A stretch of 64,000 nucleotides of DNA from Rhodocollybia butyracea (Eukaryota > Basidiomycota > Agaricomycetes > Agaricales > Omphalotaceae), in the NCBI GenBank assembly GCA_015501585.1, contig JADNRY010000261.1:1-64000 (forward strand), written 5' to 3'. Both the position numbers and the translations under genes were made by a program. Below are positions 12,199 to 22,924 of the stretch, piece by piece. Below the pieces are notes generated by a model, which did no database searches, was not told the DNA's origin, and saw nothing but the letters and a program-made list of their open reading frames with translations. Positions within the stretch are counted from its first letter, which is position 1, and each line of letters begins with the position of its first letter.

Positions 12199-12631
12199 AT
12201 GACTACATCCCACGTTAAATTGTGCAAGTCATAGATTACACAGTGCATACACCTCCAGGCACGTCCACGACGTGCACGGTGTATCCTATCAATGCCAGTG
12301 TACCGCCTTACCTTGATGTGCACTGTATACTTGATAACTTTTGTGTACTCTATGACTTCCACACATCCAAGCACGTCTATGACGTGCATGGTGTACACTA
12401 TGACCCCCGATACATCCACATCCATGAATTTGTCCAAGTGATCAAGTGCACAGTGCACATCAAGGTAAGGTGGTACACACCTGCACGTCGTGGACGTGCC
12501 TGGAGGTGTATGCACTGTGTATTGATAAAGTACACAGTGCACATCAAGGCTGGCATTGATAGCGTACACCGCATACGTCGTGGACGTGCACAAACGTGTA
12601 AAACACAATGAAGAACCAAAAAAAAATCATT

Positions 12632-12730
12632 GGCCAGAGAGGGAATCGAACCCCCGCCTACTTGATAGAAGTGTACTGGAGCTCACAGGTTATTCTACCA
12701 AGTCGTCATTTACCACTAGACTATCTGGCC
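12632..12730 (-). tRNA. tRNA-like unit, GGCCAGA family
   Basis: Near-identical duplicate of the unit at 12100, with the same flanking palindromic repeat and a T9 run immediately downstream on the minus strand. It shows that the tRNA-like unit and its palindromic flank were duplicated together. Confidence 0.65.
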
Positions 12731-13317
12731 ATGACTACATCCCACGTTAAATTGTGCAAGTCATAGAGTACACAGTGCATACACCTCCAGGCACGTCCAC
12801 GACGTGCACGGTGTACCGTATCAATGCCAGTGTACCGCCTTACCTTGATGTGCACTGTATACTTGATAACTTTTGTGTACTCTATGACTTCCACACATCC
12901 AAGCACGTCTATGACGTGCACTGTGTACTTTACCACTTGGACAAATTCATGGATGTGGATGTATCGGGGGGTCATAGTGTACACCATGCACGTCATGGAC
13001 GTGCCTGGATGTGTGGGAGTCATAGAGTACACAAAATTGATCAAGTACAGAGTGCACATCATGGTAAGGTGGCACACCGTACACGTCATGGACGTGCCTG
13101 GAGGTGTATGCACTGTGTATTGATAAAGTACACAGTGCACGTCATAGACGTGCCTGGATATGTGGAAGTCATAGAGTACACAGTGCACATCAAGGTAAGG
13201 TGGTATACTAGCATTGATAGGGTACACCACGCACGTCGTGGACGTGCCTGGAGGTGTATGCACTGTGTACTCTATGATTTGTGCAAGTCATAGAGTATGG
13301 CTTGTGTATGCTAATAA

Positions 13318-13369
13318 GTTCCAGTTTTACGCATATGAAGTAGGCGGGGGTTCGATTCCCTCTCTGGCC
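13318..13369 (+). pseudogene. Truncated GGCCAGA-family tRNA-like unit
   Basis: Only the 3' half remains: GAAGTAGGCGGGGG, box B GGTTCGATTCC and TCTGGCC, followed by T6. The 5' acceptor and box A are replaced by unrelated sequence. Confidence 0.55.
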
Positions 13370-13780
13370 AGTGATTTTTTGGTTCTTCATTGTGTTTTAC
13401 ACATTCGTGCACGTCCACGACGTGTGCGGTGTATGCTACCAACGCCAGCCCTGATGCGCACCGCGCACTCCACCACCCGGACAAATCCATGGACGTGGAC
13501 GTACCAGGCGTGATAATGTACACCACGCACGTCGTGGACGTGCCTGGATGTGTGGGAGTCATAGAGTACACAAAATTGATCAAGTACAGAGTGCACATCA
13601 TGGTAAGGTGGCACACCGTACACGTCGTGGACGTGCCTGGAGGTATATACACTGTGTACTCTATGACTTACTGAATTTGTGCAAGTACACAGTGCACGTC
13701 GTAGACGTCTCCTGATGTGGGCAAGTCATAGAGTCCACAGAGTACACCGCACATCTCCTGGAGGTGGGTGGATGTGTGAA

Positions 13781-14022
13781 AATATATACTCTATGTTATA
13801 CAGCATACAGCCCAAGCCCCATAAACCTCTAATATCAGCACCCTGCCCACACTACAGTCCCTCCCCCAGCGCACCAAGTCCAAACCCTACGCTCCTCCAA
13901 AGCCAGAATGTCCAGGGGCCGTGCAGACCCTAGGCCACTCCTAAGCCACCGCTAGGCCCTCCCCTAGGGTTGAGAAAACCCTAGATGGATCCTACATGCC
14001 TCTAATAACCCCCCTTTTCTAA
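13781..14022. other. No gene seen
   Basis: C-rich non-coding sequence with short CCCTAG-type words. Nothing further is supported. Confidence 0.3.
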
Positions 14023-15560
14023 CCTGCAGTGAGCTGCTGGCAGCAACTGCGTTGCGCTTTTATTTCCGTAGATCCCACACACAGAATAAAAATGTATAGC
14101 CTGCTGCAAAATTAGAACCGTACCAGTGTTCTTGATATCTCTATTAATTCTTCTGCCCTGCGGTATGCAATTTACTCTCATCTCTCATACAAGTGTGGGA
14201 ACCTCATAGGATCCAGCAGTATTAAAAGAGTATATAGAAGCTTGCCGAGCTGGTCTCAATTAGTCCTCCTAAAGAGGGAACAGCAAACACATCACCTCGG
14301 CAGACAAGTTATTCCCACTCGCTGGGACTAGAAAGATCACCACTTTATCAGGTCAGTTACCCTGCGGCGCTGATATATCCTTGAACTGCGGCACAGTGAT
14401 GTCAGTGACATATCCCCCCATGTCATAGATAAAGAGAATTGGCAAGGAGAATCTTCTCACCTAGTACCCCCCACCCACATAGAAAATAGTTGGTATTATA
14501 ATCCTTGGGACTCGGACAACTTACAGGGTCTGTAGATAACAGGCAATAAAAATACAGATATCCAACCGAGTTTAAGACAGTATTTATTTTACTTGCTGTG
14601 CGAAAACCAGCTTGCTACAACTCTAGTAACACTTGGGCCTCGCCGCAGAGGACAGGAATCTCACAGTATTAAAAGAGTGTCAGGTCGATATAAAATAGAA
14701 CATGTTTCCGAGGCCATGTGTTGTAATCTAAAGACTTCTTCGGGTGTCAGAGAGTGTAGTGACATCCTATTATTGATCTGTTGTTGTGTACAACTCACTG
14801 GGCTTTGTACAGTCACAAAATCGCAACCTCAGCAATGAACCAGAGCTATTATTCCAGTTCTAGAAACTGCACTGTAAATACCATACATGATTCCGGGTTA
14901 ACTGTGTGGCCAAACGCACTATTCAATACAGTCAGCCATGTTAATCTGTGCAATGTTCCGCACTGTGTGCATCTATACCAACTAACAAGTCCAGCACACT
15001 TGATATTCAGTCACCACTGTATGCACAATAGAAAGCCCTGGTTCCTGGCTACCAGATGGCCCCAAAACAAGGGCTATAGTGTAATTATTACACCCTGTGC
15101 ATACAGTACAAGTTAGGGGATGTTTTTCTGTGTAGCAATAAAAGGTGAATCCCCCCCACTAAGGTCCCACACAGTAACCGGAGTTTATATACATACCAGA
15201 GGAAGCCATAACCCTAACATGAATTTTAAATACAAAATGAACTCCCCAATATTTTTTTTACAACCCACGCATAACCAGCAATAATTTCAACCCTTTAACA
15301 GAAGCTTGGAAAAGACTTGCCAATTGTGGAAGGACTTGGGAACCCGGGGCAGTAAAATCAATGCGGCGGCATCCTGGACCCATTTACGCCACTCTAGTAC
15401 CATTTGCACCACTTCAGGTCCTATTGCCCTTGTTCCCCATGCATTTTGCTCTAAAACACCTGTATTGAGTACACAAACTCGGCAAACACATAGTATGACC
15501 CAATCACGTGATATTAACTACGTTGGGCATGCAGGGCAAATACCTTTAATTTAAGCTATA
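14023..15560. repeat. Direct duplication, left copy (~1.5 kb)
   Basis: Matches 16563-18130 block by block in the same order and orientation. Examples are ATTAATTCTTCTG near 14152 and 16806, CTCGCTGGGACTAGAAAG near 14318 and 16967, AACATGTTTCCGAGGCCATG near 14699 and 17302, and AAAATCAATGCGGCGGCATC near 15354 and 17902. Copies differ by many small indels. No protein of note is encoded. Confidence 0.8.
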
Positions 15561-16562
15561 AATCATGTGGTGCATAGATTTTGGTAAGGATGTCCAGAAG
15601 GGGGTTTGGAGGGAGGCGCACCACTCATCCCTGGGCCCGTATATAGTAGTGACATCAGCAACAGTAGTTGTGCTATCACAAGTCAGTCAGTGCAACATGG
15701 TGTTTTACTACTTGTACCGCGGTCAGCGGCACAATGACACTAATGGGCAGATTCTATTAGAGTACTCTACTGTGATAGACAAAGAGAATTGGCAAGGAGA
15801 ATCCTCTTGGGGCACTTCTTTGGATTGGATGTCCATCCAGGAGTACCGAGTATTATGGAGGAAGGTTGGGACCCATTCATGGTACTAGCATACCACATCT
15901 CTATTAATTCTTCTGCCCTGCGGTATGCAATTTACTCTCATACAAGTGGGGGAACCTGCAGTATTAAAAGAGTATATAGAAGCTTGCCGGATAGCAAACA
16001 CAACACATTACCTTGGAAGTGGAGTATACACTCGCTGAGAGTAGAACATGTTTCCGAGGCCACCTTTGTGTCTACTTTATCAGCGTTGTATCAAAGGCAT
16101 TGGTCAGCTGATTGGGCTTTTCAATTGCCACACAAGGACAACTGTAAGACAAAGAGAATTGGCAAGGAGAGTCTTCCTCAATTGATTGTCTATTCAGTAG
16201 CCCAAGGTGCATACGCAGGGCTGGAAATAAGTTCTTGCCGGTAAATTACATATCAGCACGCAGTAGCCCCGGTGACATGGAGCATAGTAGGGCCATCACG
16301 GGGACTTGGACACTGGCATACTGAGTTGGTCAATGCACACTTAGGGGCTTACCTGTGTACAATTTTGGTAGCGAGGGTCATTAATCTCCTGTTATACATC
16401 CCCGTCTCTTGATGCATCCGCAGAGAAAGGGATCTCACAGTCAACTCAGAGTTTGATCTGAGTTTGGAATGCCCTCCCCATGGAGCCTGCGGCGCTTTTT
16501 TACGTCCTTGAACCCCCAACTCTAACATTCCGTGCTAACGCACGGGCGCAACCTGCGCTTTT
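15561..16562. other. Spacer between duplication copies, with partial extra copies
   Basis: Contains a third partial copy of the ATTAATTCTTCTG to TATAGAAGCTTGCCG block (about 15900-15990) and repeated AAAGAGAATTGGCAAGGAGA (15781, 16152). No gene is supported. Confidence 0.5.
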
Positions 16563-18130
16563 CTAACCTGCAGTGAGCCTCCGGCAGCAAGTATTTCCGT
16601 AGATCCCACAATTATTCTGAAAGGGGAAATCACAGAATAAAAATGTATAGCCTGCGGCAAAATTAGTGATGTCTTAGGACATCCAACACTAATGGGTCAT
16701 CTCTATTATAGTGCTCTAGACAACGAGAATCTTCTCAGGGCACTTGAATTCCCACGTTGGACAGGAGTGGTATTGTGGAGGGAGTAGTGTTTTAGATATA
16801 TCTATTAATTCTTCTGTCCTGCGGTATGCAATTCAAGTGCGGGAACAGGATCTAGCAGTATTAAAAGAGTGTATAGGAGGTTGCCGAGCTTGTATCCCAT
16901 TCTCAATTAGTCCTCCTAAAGAGGGAACAGCAAGCACATCACCTTGGCACACAAGTTATTCCCACTCGCTGGGACTAGAAAGATCACCACTTTATCAGGT
17001 CAGTTGCTGTGGCACTGATATATAGCCTGCGGCGCAGTGATGTCAGTGACATATCCCCCCCATGTCATAGATAAAGAGAATTGGCAAGGAGAATCTTCTC
17101 GCCACATGAAAAATAGTTGGTATTTTAGGTAATTGCCATCCTTGGGACTCGGACAACTGGCAATAAAAATACAGACAACATTATTTATTTTACTTGCTGT
17201 GTGAAAACCAGCTTGCTACACCTCTAGCACCACTTGTGCCTCGCCGCAGAGGACAGGAATCTCACAGTATTAAAAGAGTGTCAGGTCGATATAAAATAGA
17301 ACATGTTTCCGAGGCCATGTGTAGTGACATTCTATTATTGATCTGATATTGTGTACAACTCACTGGGCCTTGTACAGTCACAAAATTGCAACCTCGGCAA
17401 TGAACCAGTGTTATTATTCCACTTCTAGAAACTGCACCGTAGCTTGTATCAGTACCATACATGATTCCGGCTTAAATGTGTGGCCAAACACACTATTCAA
17501 TACAGTCAGCCATGTTAATCTGTGCAATGTTCCGCACTACCAACTAACAAGTCTGGCACACATTTAATATTCAGTCACATGCATGCACAACGGAAAGCCC
17601 TGGTTCATGGCTACCAGATGGCCATAGTGTGATTATTACACCCTGCATATACAGTACAACTTTGGGGATGTTTTTCCAGGTAGCAATAAAAGGTGGATCC
17701 CCCCCACTAAGATCCCAGGCAGTAACCGGAGTTTATATACATACCAGAGGAAGCCATAACCCTAACATGAATTTTGAATACAAAATAAACTCCCCAATAT
17801 TTTTTTTACAACCCACGCATTACCAGCAATAATTTCAACCCTTTAACAGAAGCTTGGAAAAGACATGCCAATTGTGGAAGGACTTGGGAACCCGGGGCAG
17901 TAAAATCAATGCGGCGGCATCCTGGACCCATTTACGCCACTCTAGTACCATTTGCACCACTTCAGGTCCTATTGCCCTTGTTCCCCATGCATTTTACTCT
18001 AAAACACCCATATTGAGTACACAAACTCGGCAAACACATAGTAGGTTCCAATCACGTGATATTGACTACGTTGGGCATGCACAGACAAGAGTAGAGGTAT
18101 ACCGTCAATTTGAGCCATAAATCATGTAAT
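16563..18130. repeat. Direct duplication, right copy (~1.5 kb)
   Basis: Partner of 14023-15560, offset by about 2.55-2.65 kb. Non-coding. Deletions relative to the left copy occur at several points, so a single tandem duplication followed by drift fits. Confidence 0.8.
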
Positions 18131-18269
18131 TCCAATCACAGGTTCTAGTGGTGCATAGATTTTGGTAAGAGGAAGGGGTTTGGAGGGAGGCAAGCAGCCT
18201 GTAAGCAGCAAGGTGCCGAGGACACATAGTCGGACTCAAAGTTTGATCTGACTTTGGAATGCTCACCAT

Positions 18270-18445
18270 CACATGATCTTGTTATGACTCATAACCATGC
18301 CCTGCCACAGTTTTGACTCACGTGATCTGGCTATGACACATAACCATGCCCTGCCACAGTTTTGACTCACGTGATCTGGCTATGACACATAACCATGGCC
18401 TGCCACAGTTTTGTCTCACATGATCTGGCTATAAACATACAAGAC
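18270..18445. repeat. 49-bp tandem repeat, three units
   Basis: CATGCCCTGCCACAGTTTTG starts at 18296 and 18345, with a variant (CATGGCC) at 18394, giving an exact 49-bp period. Units carry TCACGTGATCTGGCTATGAC. Single related copies occur near 18666-18705 and 48178-48230, and a weaker one near 33690-33760. Confidence 0.8.
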
Positions 18446-19696
18446 ATGAGAAATTGATCATGCTATACAGTGATGTCATTACAACCGGGTCTAATTTTCA
18501 GGTCCAGCACAAACTTAAGTGCGGGCCAGATTCAAACCATGATCTGATAAAAATAATAGGAGCTCAAGGACTTCAAGAGCATTGTCAAAATATACCTTCT
18601 AGAGGAACCAGACTACTGGTGCCACACAGTCTTGTAGCACTTGAGTAAAAGGGATTTGATCTTGTTATGACACATAACCATGCCCTGCCACGGTTTTGAC
18701 TCACGTGATTACCACTTGCACAGCATATTAAGAGCCTTTCAAGTCCTAACCGCCAACCCCTCAAACCGGGGCAAATCAAAGTAACACAATATGTTCTAGC
18801 AATAGAATTGCACAATCTGTCAGGCCAAAGCTAATGGGCAGCTATTCTTGCTAAGCTGGTAGAGTGCTCGAGAAGAAGGGGATAACAGAGCAAAAAACTA
18901 TGACCCTGAGAATATAAAGGCAATTAACAAGCCAGGACAAAAAACCGCTGGCTAAGTTTACAGGAAAAAGTGTTTGGAAGCTACTCAGGGCCCTTTTGAC
19001 TACTCTGACCCAAGCCCAAGCTGTTCTGGTCAGGCCGCTAGCAGTGGCGGAGTTTTTGAGGAGGATTTCCCGGAACCTCTAAAATAATGTAGCCGTGTAG
19101 GGAGCCTATTGCTCCCCGCTGTTAATTCTTGGAGACAAATATGTTTATTGAGGGACCAGAAACCAAGTTGCACCGGCCATTTAATTACAAGGGTCAGGCA
19201 GTGCTGAATGCAGGCTGTTGAATACCAGCAAGTAGTTTTTTTGGGTATTGAGTATAATTCAGGCAATGCCCGTGTCAATATTGCCATTGACCTCACCAAG
19301 TATACTACTGATAGACTCCTATAGAACTAGGCAAAAACATTCTCTGCAAAGTCCAGCTGCATATGGCCTTGCACAACACAGTATAGATGTGAACATCCTC
19401 AGAGGTACTAAAAAATGTGCATCAGAAAGAACAGCACATGGAGCAGAGCTGTGGGCTGTACCACCCCAAAGCTCCTTGACCTCTGGTACTTCCAATGTCT
19501 AGGAGCACACCCATATAATTTTTGTGGCCAGTTTGATTGTCAAAGACGCAGCGGTTGTTCGCAAAAAAAAAACCCCTAAAAAACCGAGTATTATAATACT
19601 TGGGTCAAGTATAATAGTAGGCGGCAACTGCGTTGGGCTTTTTCTCGTCACTGTGAGTATTCAAGTATTCTTTTAGCCTAAAGGCAAGGAGAGGGA
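18446..19696. other. Non-coding, no recognised feature
   Basis: I see only short frames and an isolated copy of the 49-bp repeat motif near 18666. An A9 run occurs near 19564. No transposase, RNA fold or spliced gene could be supported. Confidence 0.3.
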
Positions 19697-22600
19697 TCAA
19701 AGTACACGATGTACTACTTGGCGGCTGACAATGTCCATCTTGTATAAATAACCTTGACGAGGCCCAGCCCATGCATAAGAGTCCCCAACCCCCTCCCATT
19801 CTAATATGTTAACCTGCTCGTGATCTTTCTGCTCAACAAGTAGCGTGATTTGAGCTTCGGTCTCCATATCCTCTTCGCGACTACCCTCCCACCAATCATC
19901 AAACCCTTCCTCCACTCCACAGAAATCCTCTTCGATAGCTTTACATACAATAGTTGGATTGATATACTTGACGTTCCTGATATTGTCCGAGTCAATCCGT
20001 TTTCTATAAAAGTTAGTGACATGGCGAAGTAACAGTCGAGCATGATCAAAAAGGAAACTTTGACCAAGATCCTCAAGGAAACTGTGCTCTCCGCCCATGC
20101 TTTCGTCTTCCTCATCATCACTTTCTCCGCCATTTTCCCGACACTCTGTGATCCGGAATCTTGTGTAAAGCCACGCCCGGAATCTACTAGCAACTTCTCT
20201 GGCGGTCTCATAGTCGGCTGGCTTCTTCTCCCCAGCATACCGTGCAGGGCTGATCACCCACGCAAGATCAGCCAGGTTTAGCAAGGCAAGGAGGTTGATA
20301 AGATCATCGATCCTCCTTAGGTTAGGGATGTGGGAAAGGGTAGCTGTCGTATCCTTGATGGTTTTAAAGTAGTCGGCCTCGTTTTCGACGAGCCGCGAAT
20401 ACCAGAAGATCAGCACTCGTAAGATCACGGGGAGCTCGTTGGAGGGATCGACTTTGTTGAGAGACAAGGAGGCTACGAAGCTGTGGTAGCTCGCGAACAC
20501 AGTCTTCGCCATTGTCGCCGAATTGACCGAGTATCCGCCGGAACAGATACAGTCTTCGAGAGTGAACACCACTTGGAGCGTTCCTGGTTGCAAGCAGCTG
20601 GTGATAGGGCTAGAACAAAGGAGGACAAAAGAGGGTAAATGACATACAGAAGGTCGCCTGGCCTAAGCCATATTCCAAACCAGCTGTAGTTGGTGTTGAG
20701 ATCCAGAGACTCTGTCGGGCGTTGACTATAAGCTGGTATCCATGAACAGCCTTTATCTTCGGTCTCGGGTATCCCCACGATTAGCCATTTTGAACCACAG
20801 TGGACGAGCGTCTTTTGAATAAACCCACCAAGGTCCATGTGGTTGGGATCCATAGCCATGCTTTTTCCAGCCGAGTAGTAGTCCATTAGATCATGGGGAT
20901 AGGTTGACGTGAATCTTGGGATAGGCATGAGGTTGAAATATTTATACGCATAGTAATCGCTAGAAATCTGATCAAGTGGTGTGGGGGTGGCTAATGGGTT
21001 CACGAGGGAACTTAGAATTTTATCCGAGTGGAAAAATTCACGCAAAGTGGCCCGTACGTGAACTTTGGATGGGTCATTGGGGTCGTAACGGGACGCATCT
21101 GAATAGTGGTTAAAACATTATCTAAAGCCACGAACACAAATTCTCACCCTGCATGGGTCGTGGAACATTAATGTTTCCGAATTTCTCAAGACCTTCAATA
21201 TTGAAATTCATGTCCGTCGGACAACCTCTGACAAGTAGAATCTTGGTCCTCAATTGCTCTTGAACTTGGCCAGCGGGTGACCCCATGAGAGCCGCGTAGG
21301 ACATGACATGGATATAAGGTGAATCTGATTCAAAATGCTTCACATTTTGACAAAGTTTTGTGTACCATTTAGAATGGTCGTAGTTGGACTGAGCGAGACT
21401 TCTGTCAAGTATGTCGACAGTGAATTAGTAACTCACATAGGGCTCCCATTCAAAAACCATTGAATCCTTTCCGTCCCCAGTAAATATCGAGATCCCGGGA
21501 TACTTTTTTCTCTAGAGCATATATGCGCAAAAGATGGTATATCAATAAGAAGGTGGACCAACCTCGGTGTAATCATCATCCAGGCTAGGAAGATTAAGAG
21601 ATGACCTGAGAAAGAACGGTTTATGGGGCTTTGCGGCAACCTGTGACTCCGCCTGTGTTGTGGTCTGCGTTTCCTTCTTCTTCTTCTTCTTCTTCTTCTT
21701 CTGGTGCTTTGAAGTGTAACACTCTGATGAGTCGGATTATCAGGGTTAGCGTTTGAATATTTTTGCTTGAGAAAACTCTTACCGTCCTCAGCCACATCTT
21801 CGAGCTCTGTCGAAAAAGTTAGCAACGCCTTGTAGAAAGCACGTTTGCCCACTTACTGGCGGTGGGTTTTCCCCGTGGTCGTAAATCGTACTGAACATCA
21901 ACCGCTTCTGCTTCACCCAAGACTTTAGACCCCTTGGTTTGCCTACTTTCTACACTGGCACTGTATGCAAAGAAAAGCGTGACCTCATCCTCTCCTTCCG
22001 CCTCAGATGTTAGAGCGTCCAGCTCCGGAGGGTCTTCTTCCACTTTCTCGACACTAGCCGGGACATCCACGTCCATCGAATCCGCTACCTTCTCGACACT
22101 GGCATGACCCAACCCTTCAACGCTGGTCGGAAGATCGCGATTAAACCCCTGCTCGACACTAGCCGGGACATCCACGTCCATCGAATCCGCTACCTTCTCG
22201 ACGCAGGCATGACCCAACTCTTCAACGCTGGCCGTAAGATCGCGATTAAACCCTTGCTCGACACTAGCCGGGACATCCACGTCCATCGAATCTGCTATCT
22301 TCTCAACAATACCCTCAGCATCGTCGTTCAACCCGTTCTCAAGAGCAACCAGGGCGTCTATTTCCATACTATCCACTTCCCCGCCACTAGTATCCAGAGG
22401 AACCTCAACTTCTTCTGAGGATGAGTCCCCCCATGCGTCTCCCTTGGCAGATTCTGACAACAGCTCCTCTTTAGGTACTTCAGTAGTGGGGGCCTCCTCT
22501 CCACCACTTGATAAGAGCATGCTGGTTGATGTTCCCTTCCCCTTCCCGACTTGTGTATCATTTGATGGTTCTTCCACGATCGTCAATGATTCGTCCCAGT

Positions 22601-22829
22601 CAACATCAATGATTTCTGTGGTTAGCGGTTTGAGAGAAACTGGGGTGAGGCCAAAATGACCCAGAAAAGAGAGGTAGAAAGAGATGGATGATGTTTCAGA
22701 TGGCATCCTAAGTTCTCGAACACCAGCGTCTGGGATGGGTGTTGCTTCATCTGGGATGTCGTACAGACGCCTTTGGTATCGTCTCTGCTGAACTTGGCCG
22801 ATATCTATAAGCTCATCTCGCCAAGCCAT
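19697..22829 (-). CDS. JmjC-like domain protein, module 1; distal iron-binding His replaced
   Basis: Reads leftward from ATG 22829. Exon 1 (to 21857) gives a basic start (MAWRDELIDIGQVQQRRYQRR), EIIDVDWD, an acidic repeat region and a YDLRPRGKP motif. A tiny 24-nt exon (21806-21783), a lysine-rich segment and EKKYPGISIFTGDGKDSM follow. The JmjC/cupin-like core reads NHMDLGGFIQKTLVHCGSKW, then WLRPGDLLYV and, after an intron, LQVVFTLEDCICSGGY. The HxD pair is present (HMD), but the third metal ligand, H in the module 2 paralogue (IHIVFTVEDS), is Q here. A helical C-terminal region of about 250 residues follows. JmjC proteins are usually Fe(II)/2-oxoglutarate oxygenases acting on chromatin proteins; this copy may be inactive. 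It is divergent with the Ulp1-like gene 95 bp away. Confidence 0.72.
22047..22300 (-). repeat. In-frame 105-bp minisatellite inside JmjC-like gene 1
   Basis: Starts at 22047, 22152 and 22257 give a 105-bp (35-codon) period. Each unit encodes ADSMDVDVPASVE, and the complete units also carry QGFNRDL. The repeat keeps the frame open, so copy-number change alters protein length without breaking it. The module 2 paralogue has a longer acidic region without this exact repeat. Confidence 0.85.
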
Positions 22830-22856
22830 GACAGCAATAAGAAAGTTATCTAGGAA

Positions 22857-22905
22857 TCACATGACTCGAGATTAGATCACTTAGACACTGTCGGCGTCAA
22901 TTTTC
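22857..22905 (+). promoter_or_regulatory. Shared promoter elements of Ulp1-like genes (copy 1)
   Basis: ATCACATGACT is followed by GGCGTCAATTTT about 20 bp before the ATG at 22925. Equivalent pairs precede copy 2 (CACATGATATC, then GGGCGTCAAGTTTCT at 29997) and copy 3 (ATCACATGACT, then AGCGTCAAGTTTCTTT at 33782). Conservation across diverged copies suggests a promoter element or 5' UTR constraint. It also lies in the divergent interval with the JmjC-like gene. Confidence 0.5.
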
Positions 22906-22924
22906 CGCTTTTTTATCCACGACA

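Larger units (their letters stand above)
6409..13780. repeat. Field of CACGTC-N3-GACGTG palindromes
   Basis: Across this stretch the 15-bp inverted repeat CACGTCCACGACGTG (or its complement CACGTCGTGGACGTG) and near variants recur dozens of times in both orientations. It is usually set in a larger context: TGTACAC on one side and GCATGGATG or CCTGGAGGTGT on the other. Between about 11100 and 13700 the palindromes alternate with blocks such as GTGCACATCAAGGTAAGGTG. The long open frames here (for example 8458-9276 minus) are by-products of repeat periods divisible by three, not genes. Each half contains ACGT, the core bound by many bZIP and bHLH factors, but binding is inference only. Confidence 0.8.

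Noticed and set aside
11114..13674. Many 60-180 codon frames rich in Cys, Thr, Val and His
   Set aside because: They are translations of the palindromic repeat field; equivalent frames exist on both strands and follow repeat copies.
6409..13780. CRISPR-like array
   Set aside because: Palindromic units have no regular unique spacers, occur in both orientations, and the genome is clearly eukaryotic.
14023..18130. Possible LTR retrotransposon with 1.5 kb terminal repeats
   Set aside because: The interval between copies is only about 1 kb, has no gag, protease, reverse transcriptase or integrase motif, and contains a further partial copy.
21680..21702. Arg-rich tract in a 139-codon frame
   Set aside because: It is a shadow of the lysine-rich coding run (AAG repeats) of the JmjC-like gene in another frame.
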